Position numbers and translations under genes: made by a program
Source of the DNA: a virus
Virus record (IMG/VR): IMGVR_UViG_3300036985_002546
Location: 1-64,000 of that record
Strand: one strand, 5' to 3'
DNA length: 64,000 nt
The notes under the pieces: model-generated
What the model was told of the DNA's origin: nothing
The model's input: only the letters and a program-made list of their open reading frames with translations
Databases searched by the model: none
Part shown: positions 51,942 through 59,973 of the stretch, piece after piece
Layout of the letters: each line of letters opens with the position of its first letter
Numbering within the stretch: position 1 is the first letter of the stretch

Positions 51942-51969
51942 ACAATACTAAATTCTGGGTTATTGTCAA
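51942..51969 (-). promoter_or_regulatory. Sigma70-like promoter before protease-scaffold-capsid genes
   Basis: On the minus strand TTGACA (complement of 51964-51969) and TATTGT (complement of 51942-51947) are 16 nt apart. It sits in the only 101-nt gap between the zinc-ribbon gene and the protease. It would give the capsid operon its own transcript, ended by the terminator at 48466-48500. Confidence 0.65.
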
Positions 51970-51992
51970 GACTGAAATAGAAGAAAGTTTAC

Positions 51993-52208
51993 TCATTTGT
52001 TTAAGTAAAGAGGTGGTCCAGAATCTAATGTATCATCAACCACTCTAAAGGGTAGTTGTACTTCTGCGTTACAACTTTTGCACACAGTATAAAGTAAGTT
52101 ACCTTTACGTAACCACACTTTACCGTGAATTTTTTCTTCTGAAGGAGACAATGATTTAGCTACGACTTTGTCACAATTTGGACAGAGTAGCGTTGCACAA
52201 TTAATCAC
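51993..52208 (-). CDS. Small zinc-ribbon protein
   Basis: 71 aa with two CxxC pairs: LLCPNCDKVVAKS and VCKSCNAEVQLPF, separated by a basic hairpin (IHGKVWLRKGN). This is a classic zinc ribbon with no further domain. The ATG at 52208 overlaps the stop of the 1040-aa gene by one base. It is just before the capsid promoter, so it may be a late transcription or assembly factor; that is guesswork. Confidence 0.75.
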   Translation of the reverse strand: MINCATLLCPNCDKVVAKSLSPSEEKIHGKVWLRKGNLLYTVCKSCNAEVQLPFRVVDDTLDSGPPLYLNK

Positions 52209-55200
52209 TATTGGGTTACCTCGTTATTTAGTGATTTGTACGTAGTTTCATCGACTTCAGCGTGTTCATGTATAGGATGAAAGTGTAGCCAACCAGAAAA
52301 TTCTTTTTCTTCGTATGTACGATCTGTTAAGTCCATGGATACGTGAGGTATTATGTAGGTATTAGGAACACTTTCTATTTCTTGTGGTGGCTTCTTTTTT
52401 GAATATGATTGCTGTAGCAACTCAACAACAATTGGATCTACTAACGAAGCTAAAATTAACTCTACTGTTTGGTGTGGATCTACGTCAGCAGCTAGGCCAT
52501 AACCCCATTCATGTGCTATCGTACGACACGCTCTGTCAATGGCAGTTTCAAATGCAGCACCAGCAGAAAGATAACGAATGACGTCCCTAGCAAATGTCAT
52601 TGTAGCATGATATGTCTGTATAGAATACAAACTAATTCCTTGAGATTCTACAACTCTAGATAAATAATGAGGCCCTATTCGTCTACGTAATCCATTATCG
52701 TCAGGTTTACCGTCTTTATCCTGCTTTGGTATAGCAAATAAAGGTTCGTCTTTTTGTTTTGTGCTTACTAACTCAGACAATATGGAACGAATTCGTTCAT
52801 CTACGTGTATTTTACGTGTACCTAACTGTACGACACTATCTGACACTCGTACTTCAGCTGGAGTTAGCGAGGCTAGTTCAGTTACTCGCATACGTCCTTG
52901 ATCCAACAACGCAAGACACACAGCAGTAACTTTATCCTTTATTAAATAACTGTTAAATAAATCTATATAATACTGTCTAAATGACGTAATTCTCGCGTCA
53001 AATAACGCATTTTGTTGATTTATAGCAAGTTTAGGGATTTGTTTTATGTCACTGTGTACATAAGTGTGTTTATGCTCGCCCGAGTCTGGATCTCGCCATC
53101 TAGCTGCCCATAAGTTCTTAGGATCAAATTTATTATAATTTTGATTCCATTCTATTGTTGAAGGATCTTGTGCCGCTGGTGCTCTAGAAAGTTTTTTACC
53201 TTCTGGTGTGAAATACTCTGGATTTTGATCTATAGAAGGTTCAGATGGGTGAACTTTAGCCTCTCCATGAGCTGAATGCCTATCAGCGTGCCCAGTTGGT
53301 GCGTTAGTGTATCGTATAAAGTTATTGGCTTGGTCTTTGTAATAGTGCTTTGGATGGTCTTCATCACCTTCCATGTGGCTGTAGGTGTGAGACGGATCTA
53401 CGTTTTTATCCCGAGTTAGGATACCTAACGCTGCTTTACTTAATTCCCACTCCGCATAAGCTAGTTGAGCTAATTCCAAAGATTTCCCAAAATCAGGTTC
53501 TACGAAGTGTTCTCCGTGTTTCTGAGAATGCATTATCTGTTTAAGTTGCTGAATTGCAGCATTTTGTTGTTCTTTTGGAACACTATTTACAATTTGATTG
53601 ATATAGCCTGCATATTGATCAGCGTGTCCAGACGCTAAACCAGGAGATCTACTAGACCAATCCTCAAGTGAACCTATTTGTGCATCTGCCCATCGTTCGA
53701 TTGGTGTTTGAGCTTGAGAAGAACCCGCAAGAGTTGGTGTTTCTTCTCCAGACATTAGAGCTTCTTCTGGATTTAATAGGTGGGCCCTACCTTCAGATGC
53801 CTGAGAGATTAGATTAGGGTCATCTAGACGATTATAACCTTCTCCTGTTCTAGACATTACGTCCACAGGTGTTCCTAATGCTTCAGATATTAGTTCACCT
53901 TGTGGATTTTCATCATTCTTTTCTGTATTAGGTATGTACGTAGCGCGTCGCATATACTGAAATAACTCACCACCCGCTCCAGCAATTAAACCTCCGAATG
54001 ACTTGTGTTTGTATGGATCAAACCGGTCAATTGCTCTTGATATAGCTTTATAGGCAGGTGAATTTTCATCTGATAAACCGATTACTTGTGGTATTTTATA
54101 CCCTTCGGATTCTAGTTTCGGATCATATCCTACCTGTGGTGGTAGTGTAGGACCTGTGCCTATTAGCCGAGACATCCAGTATTGCTGTTGTTCTGGATTT
54201 TTTCCTAAAATAGGACTCTTTGATACTGCTTGCTTGGCCATTTTAACAATATAGGGCCAATACTGTTTAGCAACATCGTCAACAATATTTCTACGTTCTT
54301 CTGGACTTACATTTAACTCAACTCTAGTACGCTTAAAAGTTCTAACACGTCCAGTTTTGTCTGTAACAACACTAACTTCTTCTTTTGGTCTCCATTGCTT
54401 ACCACCAGTGCCTATAGCATTGCGTCGTATGCGATCTTCAAAAGAACCTGGAGTGATGTGAAATGCTTCTGAAGCAGCGCTTTTATCGGCTTCAGATTCG
54501 TTAGTACTTTCTGTAGGGGTACTCTGAACCGGTTCAATAGGCTGAGATTGTCCTTCAGGAGTATTTATAACAGTTGGAGTATCTGGTGTAAGTTCTACAG
54601 AACCAGCAGACTCAATTTGTGTAGGAGTTTCAGGTGGAGTTCCTCCAGATAGACGCAACTCATCAGATAATTGTGTCTGTACGTATCTCTGTGCTAATTC
54701 CCTACTTTGTTTTTTTAGTATAGGAGCGTCAGGATTTTGTAAGTCAGTTACTTTCCACCTAAGTTTGTCTGGTGGTACTAATCCATCTTTTGTAATAGTC
54801 CCTACAATTGGTGAAATCGTATAACGTGCTTTACCGTCTAAACCTGGATAAGCTTCTGAATGACTCGATATAGCGTACCAAGCTTCAAAGTGTCCTTTAC
54901 TCTTTGCGTGAAAAAGTACTGTTTTGTTGTCTGGATTAAAGACATCAAATTCTGTTTCACCTTTTTTGTTCTTTACGGGATGAATTTCTAGGTCTGGACC
55001 ACCTTGCATGGGGTGTGTAATGGGAATTTTAGAACCTGCAGTTAACGCGGTGTTCATCCCGTGTTCGTAGTCGGACTTAGCCTGTTCTTCTGGATTTTCT
55101 GTTGTTGGAGCCGTCTCCGGTACATCCATAGAGTGTTCACGGGATAAATCTGTATATGCAGGTTGTTGTCCAGATCCGTGAGCAGCAGATGGCATCTGTG

Positions 55201-55330
55201 TGTATTGGTATACCCACCTTTCACCATTCCACTTTCGAGAGATGTATTTGCCACCTCTTGGTGGTCCCATGGGTTGTGCAGATTTTTGCAGTATTCCACT
55301 TTGTGGAAAGAGAATATCTAAAAAGTCCAA
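52208..55330 (-). CDS. 1040-aa chimeric virion-region protein: sigma-region-2-like and topoisomerase-IB-like segments
   Basis: TTG start 55330 with GGAGG 7 nt upstream. Residues 21-42 hold GPPRGGKYISRKW, a motif also in the 520-aa protein. Residues 235-290 are Pro/Thr-rich. Residues ~350-525 resemble sigma70 region 2 and after: AYKAISRAIDRFDPYKHKSF, LFQYMRRA, then LGTPVDV, NPEEAL. Residues ~708-980 resemble topoisomerase IB: LWAARWRDPD, HTYVHSDIKQIPK, LALLDQGRMRVTELASL, IQTYHATMTFA. The second catalytic Arg of topo IB appears as Gln (Q905), so activity is doubtful. Both fold calls are by eye. Confidence 0.65.
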   Translation of the reverse strand: MDFLDILFPQSGILQKSAQPMGPPRGGKYISRKWNGERWVYQYTQMPSAAHGSGQQPAYTDLSREHSMDVPETAPTTENPEEQAKSDYEHGMNTALTAGSKIPITHPMQGGPDLEIHPVKNKKGETEFDVFNPDNKTVLFHAKSKGHFEAWYAISSHSEAYPGLDGKARYTISPIVGTITKDGLVPPDKLRWKVTDLQNPDAPILKKQSRELAQRYVQTQLSDELRLSGGTPPETPTQIESAGSVELTPDTPTVINTPEGQSQPIEPVQSTPTESTNESEADKSAASEAFHITPGSFEDRIRRNAIGTGGKQWRPKEEVSVVTDKTGRVRTFKRTRVELNVSPEERRNIVDDVAKQYWPYIVKMAKQAVSKSPILGKNPEQQQYWMSRLIGTGPTLPPQVGYDPKLESEGYKIPQVIGLSDENSPAYKAISRAIDRFDPYKHKSFGGLIAGAGGELFQYMRRATYIPNTEKNDENPQGELISEALGTPVDVMSRTGEGYNRLDDPNLISQASEGRAHLLNPEEALMSGEETPTLAGSSQAQTPIERWADAQIGSLEDWSSRSPGLASGHADQYAGYINQIVNSVPKEQQNAAIQQLKQIMHSQKHGEHFVEPDFGKSLELAQLAYAEWELSKAALGILTRDKNVDPSHTYSHMEGDEDHPKHYYKDQANNFIRYTNAPTGHADRHSAHGEAKVHPSEPSIDQNPEYFTPEGKKLSRAPAAQDPSTIEWNQNYNKFDPKNLWAARWRDPDSGEHKHTYVHSDIKQIPKLAINQQNALFDARITSFRQYYIDLFNSYLIKDKVTAVCLALLDQGRMRVTELASLTPAEVRVSDSVVQLGTRKIHVDERIRSILSELVSTKQKDEPLFAIPKQDKDGKPDDNGLRRRIGPHYLSRVVESQGISLYSIQTYHATMTFARDVIRYLSAGAAFETAIDRACRTIAHEWGYGLAADVDPHQTVELILASLVDPIVVELLQQSYSKKKPPQEIESVPNTYIIPHVSMDLTDRTYEEKEFSGWLHFHPIHEHAEVDETTYKSLNNEVTQ

Positions 55331-55332
55331 AA

Positions 55333-55644
55333 TTAGTCCTCCGTTACACGGTAGGTTTTAACGCCTGATTGTGTTGATTCTGTGAGGAATCCGGCGTTGA
55401 CAAGTTGTTTAAGGATCCGTCCGTTGATTCCAAATTTGGCGCATTCCCAGTAAGTTCGGGGTTTTGTTCCGAAATTGGATAACCATTGTTGGAGTCGTTC
55501 GGTTGCTCCAGTTCCATATCTTCTTGCAAAGGTAGTATGTTTTGAGCTACCCCTAACAAATCCCGTTGATCCATCAGGAATCCTATTATCTCTTCCCGTG
55601 CTGATTCTGGTGTTTGTCCTTGGAAGTTGCATCCGGGTCCCCAT
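55333..55644 (-). CDS. Winged-helix-like protein encoded out of frame in the InPase gene
   Basis: 103 aa in a different frame from the InPase-domain protein for 300 nt. Its last ~55 residues read as a compact winged helix: ATERLQQWLSNFG, YWECAKFGINGRILKQLVNA, GFLTES, VKTYRVTED. It ends 3 nt before the next gene. The N-terminal part is basic and less ordered. It could start at ATG 55644, arise by frameshift from the larger gene, or be chance. The good domain shape argues against chance. Confidence 0.5.
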   Translation of the reverse strand: MGTRMQLPRTNTRISTGRDNRIPDGSTGFVRGSSKHTTFARRYGTGATERLQQWLSNFGTKPRTYWECAKFGINGRILKQLVNAGFLTESTQSGVKTYRVTED

Positions 55645-56660
55645 ATCTCACTAGCAATTTGCATTAATTCTGCGTCTTTAGAGTCTCCAATTCTACTCAA
55701 TATAGCACGAACACCGTCAAACGTCTCTACATCTATTGGAGGTGGTCCCATCATACCAGGGAACATAGACATACCAGGCATACCGGGCATAAAAGCCTTC
55801 TTAACTGCACGTGTTTTAGGTCCGTCTGAAGCTATCATACGCTTAAAGGCGTCTATAGTAGTCTCAGTCATTTCACCGAAAAACTTAGGAGTATCATAAT
55901 GTTCCAGATATGCAGCTTTAGCTTCTCTAGGAGAAATAAATCCAAGCATAACCTTATCTTCGTCATACTGCGTAAACTTTGGCGCTTTTAGTTGGTGAAT
56001 AACAAACACCTTATTAGACTCGTCATCGGTACCAACATAAACGTCTATGCTATCACCATCATTACCTTCAGTACGTTTAATGAACCCATAAGGATAGTTC
56101 ATTTTAGTTTTTCTCGTGGTTCTAGTTCCTGGGTCGTACCAGTGTCTATACTCACCCTTATCAGTTTCTATACCGATAGAAAAACCTTGGAATTGTATAG
56201 TTCGTTTTACTTTTCCATTACTTTTTAGGGCTTTCCACACTAAATCTGTAGTTTGTCTAACTTCAAAACAATCAAAATGTTCAGAAACAAACGACTTATC
56301 TACCGCTTCAATTTGCTTTAGTTTGGTGTAGTATTCAGCATCTTCTTTTAGATGGTCTACAGCAATCTGTTGAGCAACTTTAGGATCATTAGTATGTTCT
56401 AACTCGTGCTCTGTGCCAGTTTTTAATTCTTTTTTATCAAAATCTTCTGCTGGACCTTTTAACTTTTTTATTTCCTGCTGTTTACTAGACCAAAGAATAC
56501 AGTGTCCTTTAGTAGACACCTTAGCATCTTGTTGTCCGTCACTCAGTAAATTACAAGTTTCAATTTCTGACCTAAAATTAACGCAAGTATCACAAACTTC
56601 TTCAGAAGTTGTGTATAGAACTTGTGTAGGTGTAGGCCGTTTAGTAAGAAGATCCGCCAT
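55344..56660 (-). CDS. InPase-domain phage protein
   Basis: 438 aa from ATG 56660 (AGGAA 8 nt upstream); a start 5 codons earlier has no ribosome site. The N-terminus has CDTCVNFRS and CNLLSDG, possibly metal-binding. Residues ~170-285 match the phage InPase (inorganic-pyrophosphatase-like) domain: NYPYGFIKRTEGNDGDSIDV, VFVIHQL, DEDKVMLGFISPREAKAAYL, KRMIASDGP. A Met/Pro/Gly-rich linker (MPGMPGMSMFPGMMGPPP) follows, then ILSRIGDSKDAELMQIAS and a polar tail that shares its DNA with the winged-helix frame. Function in head assembly is inferred. Confidence 0.8.
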   Translation of the reverse strand: MADLLTKRPTPTQVLYTTSEEVCDTCVNFRSEIETCNLLSDGQQDAKVSTKGHCILWSSKQQEIKKLKGPAEDFDKKELKTGTEHELEHTNDPKVAQQIAVDHLKEDAEYYTKLKQIEAVDKSFVSEHFDCFEVRQTTDLVWKALKSNGKVKRTIQFQGFSIGIETDKGEYRHWYDPGTRTTRKTKMNYPYGFIKRTEGNDGDSIDVYVGTDDESNKVFVIHQLKAPKFTQYDEDKVMLGFISPREAKAAYLEHYDTPKFFGEMTETTIDAFKRMIASDGPKTRAVKKAFMPGMPGMSMFPGMMGPPPIDVETFDGVRAILSRIGDSKDAELMQIASEIWGPGCNFQGQTPESAREEIIGFLMDQRDLLGVAQNILPLQEDMELEQPNDSNNGYPISEQNPELTGNAPNLESTDGSLNNLSTPDSSQNQHNQALKPTV

Positions 56661-56970
56661 CGGAGAGTTCCTCATCTAACCACGATCCAAGTCCATCGTT
56701 TGGTTCTGTTGGTATAGAAGAGGATTGTATTCCTTTGGCTCTCATAAAGTCTAACAGTGACTGAAGTTGTTGTGGACAACCAAGTTCTTGTGCTTCCTGT
56801 ACTAACTCTTCTAATTCCTTAACCGGCATTTCTTCTAAGTCAGTAGGATCATACACAGAATCACCAATCATAGGAGGATCTACAGAGTCATCTATAAGTC
56901 CATCAACTCCGTATTGAAGCTGAACGTGTTCTGGTGATAATGGCATGATTTGCCCGAATAATAGTCCCAT
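56641..56970 (-). CDS. Acidic helical hypothetical protein
   Basis: 109 aa, acidic (pI clearly low by composition). It has DLEEMPVKELEELVQEAQEL, CPQQLQSLLDFMRAKG and a polar end (LGSWLDEELSDGG). The last 20 nt overlap the InPase gene start and contain its ribosome site, so the two are coupled. ATG 56970 follows AAAAGGAATATAA. A scaffold or capsid-associated role fits the region, with no direct evidence. Confidence 0.68.
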   Translation of the reverse strand: MGLLFGQIMPLSPEHVQLQYGVDGLIDDSVDPPMIGDSVYDPTDLEEMPVKELEELVQEAQELGCPQQLQSLLDFMRAKGIQSSSIPTEPNDGLGSWLDEELSDGGSSY

Positions 56971-56982
56971 TTATATTCCTTT

Positions 56983-58545
56983 TTATTGTTGCATTAAACC
57001 TAAAAATTGGTTCATATTGTCTTGTTGTGGACGTTGCTTAATAACTGAGGGTTCAATTGCTGTCTGTTGTGATCCTGCGTTAGTAGGTGGTGCGTTAATT
57101 CCTATATTTTTTGGTGGAGTCGAGAAGGTCTCAAGCTGTTTTGTAGAAGAACCGGATGAAGGCATTTGGGGTGGCGACGTCATGGCTGCTTGAGGAGGAG
57201 CCGGTTTTTGTAACATTCCTGGAATAGGACCTTGACGATCTGCACCAGAAGGTAATCCTACTGGAGGTTTATTCTGAAATGGAGTCATTTGTGGTACTGG
57301 TTTAGGTGCTGCTAATGCAGGAGGAGCACCAGGACCTGTACCTGGAGGTGTTGAAGCTAGAGACGTACTAGTACTGTCTGGTTTACTAAAAATACCCATT
57401 GCTTGTGGTCCAATACCACCTACACCTTGTTGCATGTTTTGAGGAGAACCAAACCCTTGACGACCACCTTGTGGTTCGTTAGAACGCGGTACTTCACCAC
57501 GTTGCGCTACTTGCTCTGAAACACGAGCCATAGGACTCATGACATCCTTTGCTAGCTCACGATGTATCTGTGCGTGTTGTGCATGCATAGGATCTTCCTG
57601 TGCGTGTTCATCGTGTAGATTCGCAGCTGCTTCGTGATCATCTTTACCGAAATCTTTATGTTCCGGGTGGAATGGATCGTTGTGTACAGTCAAACCGTTT
57701 GGAGTGAATCCTAACGGAGGTTGTTGTGGCTGTTGCTGTTCTTGAGAAGCGGATGTGTTATTAGGGATTTCGCTCTCGCCTGGTTGTTTGTTAGGTGTAG
57801 ACTGTTGTTGCTGTTGTAGCGGAACTTTTGGTACACCAAAGTTCTTAAGAATATCAATAGCTTGTCTAAAACTCTTGTTATATGTGGGGGCGCTAAAGTT
57901 TTGATTAGACCCGTGTGCGTGTGTTGGGTAGTGTTGTTTCCCTGTAGAAGTGATGGTATACTTTCCACCGCGTGGACCAATACCTTGTTTTGCTGCATTA
58001 AGTTGTTGTTCTTGTCCTGGAGTTGTTCCACCTAATGGCGTTATTGGTGGTGGTCCGGAAATCAAAGGAGATGCCGACGAAGCAGCATGGATAGCAGCTA
58101 ATACTTCCGCAGAGTGTGGATCTATAACTTTACTTTGCTGAGACGTTGGAGCCTGTTGATCACTATGCCCATCACCTAATTGTCCTGCATCCATGAGCAG
58201 CGAATCATATACTCTGCTATCAGACACAACATCACCAAATAGCGGTTGATCATTTGGATTTGATTCTTGTTGAATTAAATCCTGCATAGATGTGTCTGGG
58301 TTAGCTTGGTTAGGTTGTTTATTTTGTGCGTGATTTAGAAATAAATTTGGACCTGGATCTTTAGGAGCCTTTAGTTGAGAAGGTTGTCCTTGAAAAGATC
58401 CTGGTCTAGTTATCGGAGGTGGTTGTGATGCTTGTCTGTATGGAGAACCTTGTGTTGGAGCAGGTTGATTTGGTAAAACTGGGATAGTGGATTGGGGTAA
58501 TGCTTTATCTACCCAGTTACATGGTTTTCGACTTCCGTGGTCCAT
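56983..58545 (-). CDS. Pro/Gln-rich virion protein with GPRGGKY motif
   Basis: 520 aa, low complexity (Pro, Gln, Gly, Ser), with no transmembrane part. One ordered island at ~188-240: IGPRGGKYTITSTGKQHYPT, YNKSFRQAIDILKNFGVPKV. GPRGGKY recurs in the 1040-aa protein. A His-rich charged stretch (HDEHAQEDPMHAQHAQIHRE) follows. ATG 58545 overlaps the stop of the homing endonuclease (TAATG), with GGAG 7 nt upstream inside the endonuclease's last codons, so the insertion kept this gene's ribosome site. Confidence 0.75.
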   Translation of the reverse strand: MDHGSRKPCNWVDKALPQSTIPVLPNQPAPTQGSPYRQASQPPPITRPGSFQGQPSQLKAPKDPGPNLFLNHAQNKQPNQANPDTSMQDLIQQESNPNDQPLFGDVVSDSRVYDSLLMDAGQLGDGHSDQQAPTSQQSKVIDPHSAEVLAAIHAASSASPLISGPPPITPLGGTTPGQEQQLNAAKQGIGPRGGKYTITSTGKQHYPTHAHGSNQNFSAPTYNKSFRQAIDILKNFGVPKVPLQQQQQSTPNKQPGESEIPNNTSASQEQQQPQQPPLGFTPNGLTVHNDPFHPEHKDFGKDDHEAAANLHDEHAQEDPMHAQHAQIHRELAKDVMSPMARVSEQVAQRGEVPRSNEPQGGRQGFGSPQNMQQGVGGIGPQAMGIFSKPDSTSTSLASTPPGTGPGAPPALAAPKPVPQMTPFQNKPPVGLPSGADRQGPIPGMLQKPAPPQAAMTSPPQMPSSGSSTKQLETFSTPPKNIGINAPPTNAGSQQTAIEPSVIKQRPQQDNMNQFLGLMQQ

Positions 58546-59273
58546 TAGCCTACTCCATTTAATGTGCTTGACCGTCCTTCAACAGACCCACCTAGACAAA
58601 CATATGACGTCAAAATGTTGTTTGCAATTTGTTTTTTTCTGTCCAAGGAAACCTCCGTAGTTTCATATAATATACGTATTATAGTTAATGCTTGTGTACC
58701 CTCAATAGAAAAATTAAATATATTTTTTCTAGGACGAACAGTAGCTTCTGTATAAACAATACCTTTAATAAACATTCTAAATTGAGCTAACAAATCATGT
58801 GAACCATATAGCTTAAGAACAGGGTAACCCCTAGTATGCATAAATATAGTGCCGTTTCCATCAATAACACCACGCCAAAAGTCACTACTACACACTACAG
58901 AATCCGATGCTTTAGCAACCATACTTTTTCTAGGAACCACCCCGTATAGGGCTAGGTCATTCACTAATTTTGAACTCCTAACATGTATACTACACCTATT
59001 TCCTGTGCCTAATGTAGTAACACGCCTATAATGCCTTATTTTATGTTTAGACCCTAAAAATGTCTTGAATTTAATTAGATGGTCTGTATCTATGTCACTA
59101 AGACATAGGGATATTGTTGGTGCCCCTACTGAGTAATTAACGCACCCATCTGCCATTAAAAAACCAATCCAGTAACAAGATTCAGGTGTTAATGAACTAA
59201 ATGCATCGTCCTTTAACGGAAAACGACTACGCCAAGCAGATGTGTTACAGCCTTGTGGCTGACCTGTCAACAA
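58545..59273 (-). CDS. LAGLIDADG homing endonuclease
   Basis: 242 aa with two LAGLIDADG motifs: WIGFLMADG at 35-43 and FWRGVIDGNGT at 133-143, so a pseudo-dimeric monomer. Start is TTG 59273 with AGGAGG 5 nt upstream; that site lies within the codons for GLGGS of the gene it has split. No ATG lies upstream of the first motif. Its last 16 residues (LGGSVEGRSSTLNGVG) resemble the end of the split gene (LGGSIVDRSATRL), so they are probably the displaced original C-terminus. No intein splicing blocks are present. Confidence 0.88.
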   Translation of the reverse strand: MLTGQPQGCNTSAWRSRFPLKDDAFSSLTPESCYWIGFLMADGCVNYSVGAPTISLCLSDIDTDHLIKFKTFLGSKHKIRHYRRVTTLGTGNRCSIHVRSSKLVNDLALYGVVPRKSMVAKASDSVVCSSDFWRGVIDGNGTIFMHTRGYPVLKLYGSHDLLAQFRMFIKGIVYTEATVRPRKNIFNFSIEGTQALTIIRILYETTEVSLDRKKQIANNILTSYVCLGGSVEGRSSTLNGVG

Positions 59274-59718
59274 TTGAGCCTCCTAATCCGGCGTTATAAT
59301 TTAATTCTTCCTTCATTTGAGCTTCTACAATTGCACGTACTTTATTTTTTTCAGTATCTGAGAACTGCGTTAAAATGTTGGCTTGCATTGGTTCCATGAT
59401 TTTAAATTTATCAGGAAACACTACAGATATTAGTGCCATTTCTGTAGGTAATAGAGAGTTAGGATACTGCATTTTATGTATAGCGTCAATAATTATGTTC
59501 TTCGCCCACTGGTAGTCTAGTGTACCATCTGGGTATCTACGAATCACTGACATTGCGTGTGTAGTAGGTCTGTCGTCAGACCACAGTGTTTTGTATTGTG
59601 GCGTGAAAACTTGATGTGGCGCAAATGACTCATACGAAGGATTTATTTGAGCACCAGTAGCTTTGACTAAATTTGGTTGCTGAAGATGAAGAGGTATTCT
59701 AGAACCGTGATCACTCAT
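59245..59718 (-). CDS. Virion-region protein with C-terminus altered by the endonuclease insertion
   Basis: 157 aa. It has GSRIPLHLQQPNLVKA, an ordered part DYQWAKNIIIDAIHKM, LPTEMALISVVFPDKFKIM, and FSDTEKNKVRAIVEAQMKEE. The shared MSDHGSR/MDHGSRK start links it to the 520-aa protein. After GLGGS it runs nine residues into endonuclease DNA and stops. The missing part appears to remain at 58548-58600, fused to the endonuclease. The protein may tolerate the new tail. Confidence 0.72.
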   Translation of the reverse strand: MSDHGSRIPLHLQQPNLVKATGAQINPSYESFAPHQVFTPQYKTLWSDDRPTTHAMSVIRRYPDGTLDYQWAKNIIIDAIHKMQYPNSLLPTEMALISVVFPDKFKIMEPMQANILTQFSDTEKNKVRAIVEAQMKEELNYNAGLGGSIVDRSATRL

Positions 59719-59721
59719 AAT

Positions 59722-59964
59722 TTATTTATCCTTTGCAATTTTGCTTTCAGGCATTTGATCTAATAAAGCTGTAACTGCGTCGTCCAACTCTTTTGATCCG
59801 GGTTTAATACCCTTATGACTTCCACCAGAAATATATTGCCCAACAGAGGGATCTCTATTAGGATTAGCTTTTAAAAACAATTCTGGATCCTCCTCCACAA
59901 TACTTTTAAGTACAAGGTCAGGAGATTCCGGAATATCTAAATAAAGTTGTGGAGTAGAACCCAT
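59722..59964 (-). CDS. Small hypothetical protein
   Basis: 80 aa. LYLDIPESPDLVLKSIVEEDP, ELFLKANPNRDPSVGQYISGG, SKELDDAVTALLDQM. The middle RDPSVGQYISGGSHKG resembles short segments in other head-region proteins here. Acidic start, lysine end. It is between the 555-aa and 157-aa genes with 3- and 9-nt gaps, so it belongs to the head operon. Function not known. Confidence 0.68.
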   Translation of the reverse strand: MGSTPQLYLDIPESPDLVLKSIVEEDPELFLKANPNRDPSVGQYISGGSHKGIKPGSKELDDAVTALLDQMPESKIAKDK

Positions 59965-59973
59965 TTTAATTCC

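Noticed and set aside
57711-58031. 106-aa frame on the minus strand inside the 520-aa gene (Gln/Asn/Leu-rich)
   Set aside because: It is a frame shadow of Gln-rich repeats. It has no ribosome site and no domain shape, unlike the 55333 frame.
58545-59273. Group I intron or intein carrying the LAGLIDADG gene
   Set aside because: The whole insert is filled by the endonuclease frame, with no room for an intron core visible by eye. Intein blocks A, B and G are absent. Kept as an RT-PCR test only.
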